A stretch of DNA of 22,563 bases from JAZUCL01 sp045639125 (GTDB lineage Bacteria > Bacillota > Clostridia > Oscillospirales > QAMX01), in contig JAZUCL010000003.1 in the NCBI GenBank assembly GCA_045639125.1, forward strand, positions 1 through 22,563, read 5' to 3'. Below, piece by piece: positions 7,260 to 13,185 of the stretch. Position numbers and translations under genes: made by a program. The notes under the pieces were generated by a model that searched no databases, had not been told where the DNA came from, and saw only the letters and a program-made list of their open reading frames with translations. How positions within the stretch are numbered: position 1 is the first letter of the stretch; each line of letters begins with the position of its first letter.

Positions 7260-7883
7260 ATGTGGACGTATGAAAAGAAACTCCAGTATCCTGTAAAGAT
7301 TAAGAACCCGAACCCTGCCCTTGCAACTGCGATTATATCACAGTTTGGCGGCCCGGACGGTGAACTTGGTGCGTCACAGAGGTATCTCAGTCAACGCTAC
7401 GCAATGCCATACGATAAGGTAATCGGCATACTGACAGACGTGGGTACGGAAGAACTTGCACACATGGAAATCGTTAGTGCAATAGTACATCAACTGACTC
7501 GCTGTCTGTCAATGGAGGACATCAAACGTTCTCCGTTTATGCCCTATTACGTTGACCATACGGCAGGCGTGTATCCAGTGAGTGCAAGCGGAGTGCCGTT
7601 CAACGCCTTGACGTTCCAGTCAAAAGGAGAGGCAATTACCGATTTGACAGAGGACTTGGCAGCAGAGCAAAAGGCACGTACCACCTACGACAACCTTTTG
7701 CGTCTGTGTGATGACGAGGACGTAAAAGCACCATTAAGATTCCTTCGAGCAAGAGAAATTATCCACTTCCAGCGTTTTGGTGATGCGTTAAGAGTAGTAC
7801 AAGACGAACTTGACTCAAAGAACTTCTACGCATACAATCCGGGCTTTGACAGACCTTGCGGAAACTGCAACCCCCATAAGTAA
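7260..7883 (+). CDS. cotJC: Spore coat manganese catalase CotJC
   Basis: A 207-aa protein of the manganese catalase family, CotJC branch, a ferritin-like four-helix bundle with a di-manganese site that can break down hydrogen peroxide. Visible ligand motifs are GTEELAHMEIV (E and H, about residues 60-71) and REIIHFQRFG in the fourth helix. It is shorter than stand-alone Mn catalases (about 270-300 aa), as usual for CotJC. GGAGGT lies 6 nt before the ATG at 7260. It is the last gene of cotJABC, followed by a strong terminator. Expected expression is in the mother cell during sporulation; protection of the spore from oxidants is the inferred role. Confidence 0.95.
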   Translation: MWTYEKKLQYPVKIKNPNPALATAIISQFGGPDGELGASQRYLSQRYAMPYDKVIGILTDVGTEELAHMEIVSAIVHQLTRCLSMEDIKRSPFMPYYVDHTAGVYPVSASGVPFNALTFQSKGEAITDLTEDLAAEQKARTTYDNLLRLCDDEDVKAPLRFLRAREIIHFQRFGDALRVVQDELDSKNFYAYNPGFDRPCGNCNPHK

Positions 7884-7891
7884 ACGAAAAG

Positions 7892-7921
7892 AGCAGATGT
7901 CTTTTGACATCTGCTTTTTTA
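7892..7921 (+). terminator. Rho-independent terminator of cotJABC
   Basis: A 10-bp perfect stem AGCAGATGTC/GACATCTGCT with a TTTT loop is followed by six Ts, 8 bp after the cotJC stop. Confidence 0.93.
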
Positions 7922-7988
7922 TAGCCGAAAGATTTATGTATTAAAATAAACACCACTTACAAAGTAGTGTTTTAGTAGCAAATTAGTA

Positions 7989-8017
7989 TTGACAAATGTA
8001 AATGATTTTAGTATAAT
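7989..8017 (+). promoter_or_regulatory. Promoter of the antitoxin RNA
   Basis: Perfect consensus TTGACA (7989-7994), 17 bp, TATAAT (8012-8017). No coding frame follows; the downstream 90 nt end in an intrinsic terminator, as expected for a strong small-RNA promoter. Confidence 0.8.
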
Positions 8018-8023
8018 GCATAT

Positions 8024-8115
8024 AGAAAGATAGGCAGTCGGTAGACGATTGACCCAAATAGTGATTAAAAGAATATAACCGCTACATTTGGTCGTGTGGG
8101 CGGTTATTTCTTTTT
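8024..8115 (+). ncRNA. Antisense RNA antitoxin of a type I toxin locus (about 90 nt)
   Basis: The predicted transcript runs from about 8024 to the T-tract near 8115. Its terminator stem (8075-8107) overlaps the 3' end of the toxin mRNA coming from the other strand, giving about 50 nt of perfect antisense complementarity including the toxin stop codon. This convergent layout with shared terminator is that of TxpA/RatA- and Fst-type systems. The 5' end (8029-8055) contains three blocks that recur in the same order in the 5' leader of the toxin mRNA: GATAGGCARTC, TAGACG and a TTGACCC block. The function is inferred from layout. Confidence 0.7.
8075..8115. terminator. Bidirectional terminator shared by toxin mRNA and antitoxin RNA
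   Basis: ATAACCGC (8075-8082) pairs with GCGGTTAT (8100-8107). On the plus strand it is followed by TTCTTTTT; on the minus strand it is followed by ATTCTTTTA. Each RNA can therefore terminate inside the complement of the other. Confidence 0.75.
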
Positions 8116-8193
8116 GCTAAAAATTGTGTAGCAAAGACCAACGATTGCAACGATTAGTAATCCAAACTGGATTAAAGAGTCATATGTAACCAT
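8104..8193 (-). CDS. Putative holin-like type I toxin (29 aa)
   Basis: A 29-aa peptide: MVTYDSLIQFGLLIVAIVGL followed by CYTIFSKKK. One hydrophobic helix (about residues 7-25) plus a lysine tail is the pattern of the Firmicutes putative holin-like toxin family, whose members typically start MVTYE(S/A)L. Such peptides are thought to insert in the membrane and depolarise it when not repressed. AGGGGGAG precedes the ATG, and part of it lies in a 5-bp hairpin (8201-8215) that could hide it from ribosomes. The gene has a perfect promoter about 110 nt upstream and an antisense RNA at its 3' end. Too short for ordinary gene callers. Family recognition is from memory of the motif; toxicity is inferred. 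Confidence 0.82.
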   Translation of the reverse strand: MVTYDSLIQFGLLIVAIVGLCYTIFSKKK

Positions 8194-8200
8194 GGCACTC

Positions 8201-8215
8201 CCCCTTTCCGAGGGG
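8201..8215 (-). promoter_or_regulatory. Hairpin sequestering the toxin Shine-Dalgarno
   Basis: On the toxin mRNA CCCCT-CGGAA-AGGGG forms a 5-bp stem whose 3' arm is part of the purine-rich ribosome-binding site 8-12 nt before the ATG. A further hairpin ACCCT/AGGGT lies just upstream (8230-8250). Translational masking is common in type I toxin mRNAs. Confidence 0.5.
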
Positions 8216-8308
8216 AAAAGAAGCAAAACCCTCTATAATTATAAAGGGTCAACCGCCTAACGTCTATAAAGATGAGTAAAATTCAACGTGATTGCCTATC
8301 CAAAGAAT

Positions 8309-8337
8309 ATTATACTAACTTCGACATTTTTTGTCAA
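8309..8337 (-). promoter_or_regulatory. Promoter of the holin-like toxin mRNA
   Basis: Minus-strand TTGACA (8337-8332), 17-bp spacer and TATAAT (8314-8309), a perfect vegetative consensus. The predicted start near 8302 gives a leader of about 110 nt. Confidence 0.82.
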
Positions 8338-8379
8338 TAATAAAGACGCCTATAAAAGGGCGGGTTTTAGTTAAACTTA

Positions 8380-8422
8380 CCCAAAACAAAAAACAGGCAG
8401 ACGTTTTAACATCTGCCTGTTT
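8380..8422 (-). terminator. Terminator of the SHOCT membrane-protein gene
   Basis: On the minus strand an 11-bp perfect stem (8422-8412 with 8401-8391) carries a 10-nt loop and is followed by TTTTTGTTTT. It ends the gene starting at 9161 and separates it from the toxin promoter. Confidence 0.88.
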
Positions 8423-8432
8423 GCAATTTAGT

Positions 8433-9161
8433 TTACATAGATGAGATTATCTCGGCACGCTTCTTAAGATACTCTTCCTCGGTAATAAAACCACGAATAC
8501 GTCCATCTTCAAGGGACGCAAGCATCTGCTCAGGTGTATCACCTGTGATTTTGAATTGGAACTTAACTTCCCTTTTACCTAAAGAAAGTTTGAAAGCGAG
8601 AACAATATAGGCAATCGACAATACGACCATTGCGACATAGTCTATAAGCGTTACGACAACGAAAAGCCACATACCACTTTCAATATAGTCGGAAGCAGTA
8701 CCAAAAACATAACTTCTGATACTTTCAAACGCAAACACCAGCGTTGCTATACCGTATAAAAGAAGAGGAACTTTTCTCCACTTGCCGATAAAGCACATTA
8801 CAGACGCAAAAAGAGACAGAACAAGTAAAACAACTTGTACAATTAAGTACCAAAGTGGCAACTCATATATATCAAGGAACACTAAAACGCAGAGAGAGAC
8901 TAAAACTATAATGAACTCAAAAAGAAGCGATGCACCGATAAATCTTGTAGTTTTGCGTTTCTTCTCTCCGCCGAAGAAGTAGAGGGAGAGAAACGTAATT
9001 GCAAGAAGATCAAGTACAGTCATTATAATATAAAAGGCCGGTGGTACGGCGAAACGGTAATTAACACCGTCAAATGCGATAAAGTTGCTTAAAATAACTA
9101 ATACAGAAAAAAACACATGGATACCAACAAGAGCCCGAAGTAATTTCAAATTTTTAACCAT
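8433..9161 (-). CDS. Multi-pass membrane protein with C-terminal SHOCT domain
   Basis: A 242-aa protein of unknown function. Hydrophobicity suggests about six transmembrane helices in the first 195 residues, with short charged turns such as FGGEKKRKTTRF. The last 35 residues (TPEQMLASLEDGRIRGFITEEEYLKKRAEI) form a SHOCT domain, a short helical C-terminal module often found on bacterial membrane proteins and thought to mediate oligomerisation. The ATG at 9161 is preferred over TTG at 9176 because GAGGTG lies about 7 nt upstream. It is monocistronic with its own terminator and sits between two toxin-antitoxin loci. No specific role can be assigned. Confidence 0.75.
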   Translation of the reverse strand: MVKNLKLLRALVGIHVFFSVLVILSNFIAFDGVNYRFAVPPAFYIIMTVLDLLAITFLSLYFFGGEKKRKTTRFIGASLLFEFIIVLVSLCVLVFLDIYELPLWYLIVQVVLLVLSLFASVMCFIGKWRKVPLLLYGIATLVFAFESIRSYVFGTASDYIESGMWLFVVVTLIDYVAMVVLSIAYIVLAFKLSLGKREVKFQFKITGDTPEQMLASLEDGRIRGFITEEEYLKKRAEIISSM

Positions 9162-9256
9162 TATTTTCCACCTCAACAGTAGTTTTTCTTTTACCGACGC
9201 ATACTCGGTATGTGTAATAAGAAATTGTACATAAGCACCATATAAATTAAAGACAC

Positions 9257-9290
9257 GATAGCCATTGGAGTATTATCCGAACCTGCCTCA
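9257..9290 (+). repeat. 34-bp direct repeat, copy 2
   Basis: 33 of 34 bases match 6599-6632 in the same orientation. It lies about 95 bp upstream of the SHOCT gene start in non-coding sequence. It is followed by GGCTAAAGCC (9294-9303), a small perfect palindrome. Confidence 0.8.
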
Positions 9291-9499
9291 AAAGGCTAAA
9301 GCCAACCCGGCAAAGAACCTTGAGAAATGTACTCAAAACTGTCGTTTCTAAAAGTATTCTACCACATAGTAGCGTAAATTGCAAGAGAGAGGGATAAATA
9401 GTCGTGAGACATGTTTAGACAGGGTACCCCACGCTCCCTATAGACACATTCTGTTGCTCCTGTTTTCAAAACGACAATTCCCCATTTTTACAGAAAACA

Positions 9500-9528
9500 T
9501 TGAAAAAACGGGCAGAATGTACTATAAT
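9500..9528 (+). promoter_or_regulatory. Orphan sigma-A type promoter
   Basis: TTGAAA (9500-9505), 17 bp, TATAAT (9523-9528). The start would be near 9535, about 200 nt before the dinJ start, with no reading frame in between. It may drive a small RNA or act as a second upstream promoter for the toxin-antitoxin operon. Confidence 0.55.
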
Positions 9529-9587
9529 GAATTCATCTAAGATGAAATCAGCGATATAAATTTCTTGCGAGATTTTCGATTTTTTGT

Positions 9588-9628
9588 CCCTAACTTGACA
9601 AAATCATAGTAAGGGAGTCAAAGTTGGG
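9588..9628 (+). repeat. Imperfect hairpin in the dinJ upstream region
   Basis: CCCTAACTTGAC (9588-9599) pairs with GTCAAAGTTGGG (9617-9628) over 11 base pairs with one bulge on each arm. No T-tract follows, so it is not an intrinsic terminator. Confidence 0.45.
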
Positions 9629-9683
9629 TGAACGATGACAATGATTAATGCGTATGTTATGCCTATAATTTACACATAATATA

Positions 9684-9712
9684 TTGACAACTTTATTTTA
9701 TTATAATATAAT
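9684..9712 (+). promoter_or_regulatory. Promoter/operator of the dinJ-yafQ operon
   Basis: Perfect TTGACA (9684-9689), 17 bp, TATAAT (9707-9712), 24 bp before the antitoxin start. The -10 region is a near-palindrome of TATTATAATATAATA type, a plausible target for autorepression by the antitoxin or complex, as known for RelB/DinJ systems. Confidence 0.75.
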
Positions 9713-9735
9713 AATAGTGAAAGGAAGTGTTTTAT

Positions 9736-10017
9736 ATGGCAAAAACATCAACTAATATTTCTATTGATACAGATATCAAAATTAAGGCTCAGGAACTATT
9801 TGCTGATTTTGGTTTGGACCTCTCTACTGCAATAAATATGTTTTTAAGGCAGTCTGTAAGAGAAAATGCAATTCCATTTAATATTTCAAGAGAAGTGCCT
9901 AACAGAGATACAATAGCAGCGATTAATGAATTTGAAGAATTTAAGAAAAATCCAAGTAAATATAAAAGGTATTCTTCTTTTTCTGAACTTTTGGATGAGG
10001 TAAGAACGGATGCTTAA
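9736..10017 (+). CDS. dinJ: RelB/DinJ family antitoxin
   Basis: A 93-aa protein. The N-terminal ribbon-helix-helix region (AKTSTNISIDTDIKIKAQEL, then the FGLDLSTAINMFLRQSV helices) is characteristic of RelB/DinJ antitoxins, which dimerise to bind DNA. The C-terminal part (about residues 50-93, EFEEFKKNPSKYKRYSS) is the toxin-wrapping tail. The ATG at 9736 has AAGGAAG 8 nt upstream; an in-frame GTG at 9727 overlaps that site and is rejected. It overlaps the toxin gene by 8 bp, the usual coupled layout. It neutralises the toxin and represses the operon with it. Confidence 0.92.
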   Translation: MAKTSTNISIDTDIKIKAQELFADFGLDLSTAINMFLRQSVRENAIPFNISREVPNRDTIAAINEFEEFKKNPSKYKRYSSFSELLDEVRTDA

Positions 10018-10282
10018 CATTGTTCCATCTAATAGATTCAAAAAAGACTTAAAATTAGCGTTGAGAAGAGGATATAATATTGAACTGCTTGAAGAAGTTG
10101 TTAATAAACTTGCAGATGGTATTGTGTTGGAATCGAAATATAAAGATCACGAATTGTCGGGGGATTTTAAGGGCTTAAGAGAATGTCATATTACTCCGGA
10201 TTGGCTACTAATTTATCAAGTTATTGAAAATGATCTTGTATTATATTTGTCAAGAACGGGAACTCATAGCGATTTGTTTTAA
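10010..10282 (+). CDS. yafQ: YafQ family mRNA interferase toxin
   Basis: A 90-aa RelE-superfamily toxin. The conserved LSGDFKGLRECHITPDWLLIY core (about residues 48-68) and the C-terminal SRTGTHSDLF, with the catalytic histidine (about H86), mark the YafQ branch, which cleaves mRNA on translating ribosomes. Lysine- and arginine-rich helix 1 (RFKKDLKLALRRGY) is typical. Translation starts inside the end of the antitoxin gene, so the toxin is coupled to it. A terminator follows 4 bp after the stop. The pair is complete and shows no sign of decay. Confidence 0.93.
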   Translation: MLNIVPSNRFKKDLKLALRRGYNIELLEEVVNKLADGIVLESKYKDHELSGDFKGLRECHITPDWLLIYQVIENDLVLYLSRTGTHSDLF

Positions 10283-10286
10283 CTAA

Positions 10287-10325
10287 AACCGATGTGGAGG
10301 CTTCTGTCTGCATCGGTTAAGTTTT
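10287..10325 (+). terminator. Terminator of the dinJ-yafQ operon
   Basis: AACCGATG (10287-10294) and CATCGGTT (10311-10318) form an 8-bp perfect stem, followed by AAGTTTTTATT. Confidence 0.85.
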
Positions 10326-10414
10326 TATTCCTAACTTGTTATAAATATGATGCAAAAAAAGATTGGCATCTAGATTATACAGTCTTTATATAATACATTA
10401 AAAGGAGATACATT

Positions 10415-11557
10415 ATGACTCACCCTTACGATATATTCACACCTACATTTACGGCGAAAGTAACTGCCTGCACCGAAAATAATAAGGGAAATTACGAGGT
10501 GACTCTTGACGAAACCCTTTTCTTCTTCGAGGGAGGCGGACAGCCTGCCGACAACGGTACAATCGGTACGGTACAAGTAATTGACGTGCAGGAAAAAGGC
10601 GGAGAAATCGTCCATACCTGTACTGAGCCGTTGACCGTTGGCGATACTTACACCTGTACCATAGACGAAAAACGCCGTATGGATCTTACGTGCCAACATT
10701 CAGGAGAGCATATACTGTCAGGGCTTATTTGCCGTCAATTTAACGCAAATAATGTGGGATTTCACATTTCAAATGACGTGGTGACAGTTGATTTTGACGT
10801 GCCGATGACGAAAGAGGACGTAGCCGAGGTAGAACGAAAGGCAAACGAAGTTGTACGAGAAAATCTTGAAGTAAAGATTTTATATCCTGATGAAGCGACT
10901 CTTGAAAAACTGCCGTACCGCAGTAAAAAGGAGTTAAAAGGCGAAGTTCGTATTGTAGAATATCCAACCGCCGACTTGTGTGCCTGCTGCGGTACACACG
11001 TGAGACGTACTGGCGAGATAGGACTTATTAAGGTACTGTCTGTGCAAAACTATAAGGGCGGCGTTCGTCTGACAATGGTAAGCGGTGAGCGTGCGTATGC
11101 CGACTACTGCCGTAAGCATGACGACATTTCAGTAATTGCCGTAAAGAACTCGTGTAAAACGCAGGACGTGTTAGGTGCAGTAAAACGACTTGAGCAGACA
11201 GTATCAGACCTTAAATTGAAACTTGGTAAGAGTCAGCAGGCGTACTATGACGCAGTTTTGGCAAGTTGCGATACTTCCCCTGTAGTTATAATAAGTGATG
11301 AGGACGTAGACGTACAGAAATTTGCGTTGACCCTTGCAAATAAGGCGGAAGTTTCCGCTGTAGTGTGTGGACAAGACGGCGATTACCGCTTTGCACTTGC
11401 AAGTCAAAAAATGGATTTGTCAGCAGTGCGAGAGGTGTGGAACGCAGGTGTAGGCGGAAAAGGCGGCGGTTCAGATGCACTTATGACAGGCAAATGCACT
11501 GCCGACAGAGAAACGATTAAGGCAACATTTGAGGAACTGTTTGGAAAGAAGCAGTGA
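10415..11557 (+). CDS. alaX: Alanyl-tRNA editing protein AlaX-L (with DHHA1 domain)
   Basis: A 380-aa stand-alone editing factor that deacylates Ser- or Gly-tRNA(Ala) made in error by AlaRS. Zinc ligands are visible as HSGEH (H95, H99) and CCGTH (C191, H195) of the AlaRS-type editing domain. A helical linker (about 245-280) leads to a C-terminal DHHA1 domain with the glycine-rich GVGGKGGGSDA motif, making this the long AlaX-L form. FFEGGGQPADNG near residue 38 is the family signature. AAAAGGAG lies 8 nt before the ATG at 10415. A TATAAT (10389-10394) is just upstream, but no good -35 is at the right distance. It heads a co-directional set with queH and metF. Confidence 0.93.
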   Translation: MTHPYDIFTPTFTAKVTACTENNKGNYEVTLDETLFFFEGGGQPADNGTIGTVQVIDVQEKGGEIVHTCTEPLTVGDTYTCTIDEKRRMDLTCQHSGEHILSGLICRQFNANNVGFHISNDVVTVDFDVPMTKEDVAEVERKANEVVRENLEVKILYPDEATLEKLPYRSKKELKGEVRIVEYPTADLCACCGTHVRRTGEIGLIKVLSVQNYKGGVRLTMVSGERAYADYCRKHDDISVIAVKNSCKTQDVLGAVKRLEQTVSDLKLKLGKSQQAYYDAVLASCDTSPVVIISDEDVDVQKFALTLANKAEVSAVVCGQDGDYRFALASQKMDLSAVREVWNAGVGGKGGGSDALMTGKCTADRETIKATFEELFGKKQ

Positions 11558-11643
11558 TAATATTTTCATATTACCTTGCAAATTTGTGCCAATGTGATAA
11601 AGTTAATATATGTAAAGAAAAAAGCGAAAATAAGGTGAAATAG

Positions 11644-12291
11644 TTGGAAAAACGCAACTTTCAGTTGGAAACTGACAGAATAATCGCTGCTCATACGGCA
11701 AAAAATGAAGTGCCGAAACTACTGCTTCACAGTTGTTGTGCTCCGTGTAGTACATCAGTGCTTGCGTATCTGAGTGAACATTTTTTGGTGACGGTATTAT
11801 ATTATAATCCCAATATATATCCTGACGAGGAATACACAAAACGAAGCAAAGAGCAACAACGACTCATTGAAAAACTTCCTGTAAAGAACCCGGTATCATT
11901 TGAGCAGGGAGAGTTTGACAAAGAGGAGTTTTATAAAGCCGTTTCCGGCTTGGAAGACAGCGGTGAGGGTGGAGCAAGGTGCCGTGAGTGCTTTAGACTC
12001 CGCCTTGAAAAGACGGCACAACTTGCCCACAATTTAGGTTTTGACTACTTTACAACTACGTTGACAGTAAGTCCTCGAAAGAATGCGGCGGTGCTAAATG
12101 AGTTAGGTGAAGAAATAGGCAAAAAATACGGAGTATTATATCTTACATCGGATTTTAAGAAACGAGACGGCTACAAGAGGTCTGTTGATATGTCCAAACA
12201 ATACGGTTTGTATCGACAAGACTACTGCGGCTGTGTGTTCTCCAAGAGAGAGCGGGAAGAAAGTTTGAAAGGTGAGAAAAATGAGAATTGA
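11644..12291 (+). CDS. queH: Epoxyqueuosine reductase QueH
   Basis: A 215-aa protein of the former DUF208 family, which performs the last step of queuosine synthesis (epoxyqueuosine to queuosine in tRNA) without cobalamin, replacing QueG. Cysteine motifs are HSCCAPC (about residues 29-35), RCRECF (about 112-117) and DYCGC (about 194-198), matching the 4Fe-4S and redox cysteines of the family. The start is TTG at 11644, with AAGGTG 6 nt upstream; the next in-frame starts would remove the N-terminal helix. It overlaps metF by 11 bp. The 86-bp gap after alaX has no convincing promoter. Confidence 0.93.
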   Translation: MEKRNFQLETDRIIAAHTAKNEVPKLLLHSCCAPCSTSVLAYLSEHFLVTVLYYNPNIYPDEEYTKRSKEQQRLIEKLPVKNPVSFEQGEFDKEEFYKAVSGLEDSGEGGARCRECFRLRLEKTAQLAHNLGFDYFTTTLTVSPRKNAAVLNELGEEIGKKYGVLYLTSDFKKRDGYKRSVDMSKQYGLYRQDYCGCVFSKREREESLKGEKNEN

Positions 12292-13138
12292 CAGTTTATT
12301 TGAAAATAGAACGGTGCTGTCCTATGAGGTATTTCCGCCGAAACCGACGTCACCTGTAGACAGCATATATCGAACAATCGGTGAGTTAAAAGAGTTGTCA
12401 CCAGACTTTATTTCCGTAACGTACGGAGCAGGCGGCGGAAAGAACAATCAAGAGAGTTTTAATATCGCCCGTGCAATTGAGGAAAATGGAGTACCTTGTG
12501 TTGCCCATCTGCCGTGTATTACAATGAGTCGTCAAGACGTTGTAAAACGACTTGACGAGTTGACGGCATTAGGAGTCAAAAACGTACTTGCCCTAAGAGG
12601 CGATATGCCGACAGACGGAAGTGCTGTTCGTGGCGACTTTAAGTATGCGTCAGAACTTGTTTCCTTTATAAAGGAGCATGGTGATTTCCACGTAATCGGA
12701 GCCTGCTATCCGGAGGGACACGTTGAGGCAAAGGATAAGGTTGAGGACATACGTAACTTAAAAATAAAGGTTGACGCAGGAGTTGACCATTTAATTACTC
12801 AACTGTTTTTCGACAACGACTATTTTTATTCGTTTATGGAGCGTTGCCGTATCGCGGGTATTGATGTGCCTGTTGAGGCAGGAATTATGCCTGTGACGAA
12901 TAAGCGTCAAATTGAGAGAATGACATCACTGTGCGGAGCAACTGTGCCAAAAAAGTTTGCAGCCATGATGGATAAGTACGATGGAAATCCTCTTGCAATG
13001 CGTGACGCAGGAATCGCCTATGCCGTTGACCAGATAGTTGACCTTATATCCCAAGGAGTTGACGGAATACATCTGTATACGATGAATAATCCATACATAG
13101 CGAGAAAAATCCATGAGGCAGTAGCAAGTTTGTTGTAA
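12281..13138 (+). CDS. metF: Methylenetetrahydrofolate reductase MetF
   Basis: A 285-aa TIM-barrel flavoprotein reducing 5,10-methylene-THF to 5-methyl-THF, which supplies methionine synthesis. Signature segments are SYEVFPPK (residues 15-22), SVTYGAGGG, LALRGD, ACYPEGH and GVDHLITQLFFDN, with HLYTMN near the C-terminus. The ATG at 12281 follows AAAGGTG by 6 nt; an in-frame GTG at 12272 overlaps this site and is rejected. The start lies within the end of queH, so the two are probably coupled. Length is the bacterial norm. No metV or methionine synthase gene is adjacent. Confidence 0.95.
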   Translation: MRIDSLFENRTVLSYEVFPPKPTSPVDSIYRTIGELKELSPDFISVTYGAGGGKNNQESFNIARAIEENGVPCVAHLPCITMSRQDVVKRLDELTALGVKNVLALRGDMPTDGSAVRGDFKYASELVSFIKEHGDFHVIGACYPEGHVEAKDKVEDIRNLKIKVDAGVDHLITQLFFDNDYFYSFMERCRIAGIDVPVEAGIMPVTNKRQIERMTSLCGATVPKKFAAMMDKYDGNPLAMRDAGIAYAVDQIVDLISQGVDGIHLYTMNNPYIARKIHEAVASLL

Positions 13139-13143
13139 TGAAA

Positions 13144-13173
13144 AAACTGCAAGGAAAAATTTCCTTGCAGTTT
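13144..13173. terminator. Bidirectional terminator between metF and typA
   Basis: A 14-bp perfect inverted repeat (13144-13157/13160-13173) with a 2-nt centre has T-rich flanks on both strands. It serves the convergent genes metF and typA. Confidence 0.9.
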
Positions 13174-13185
13174 ACTTTTACCCAA

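Larger units (their letters stand above)
9291..9683. other. Gene-poor interval
   Basis: About 390 bp with no convincing coding frame on either strand. It holds a promoter-like site at 9500-9528, a bulged hairpin at 9588-9628 and AT-rich sequence leading to the dinJ promoter. No transposase remnant was recognised. Confidence 0.6.

Noticed and set aside
8344..8370. Terminator CGCC...GGCG followed by GGTTTT
   Set aside because: The stem is only about 4 bp and there is no upstream gene for it to serve on the plus strand.
9257..9330. Cobalamin riboswitch on the minus strand
   Set aside because: A CCGG-containing segment is suggestive, but the B12-box and core elements were not found and the adjacent gene has no link to cobalamin.
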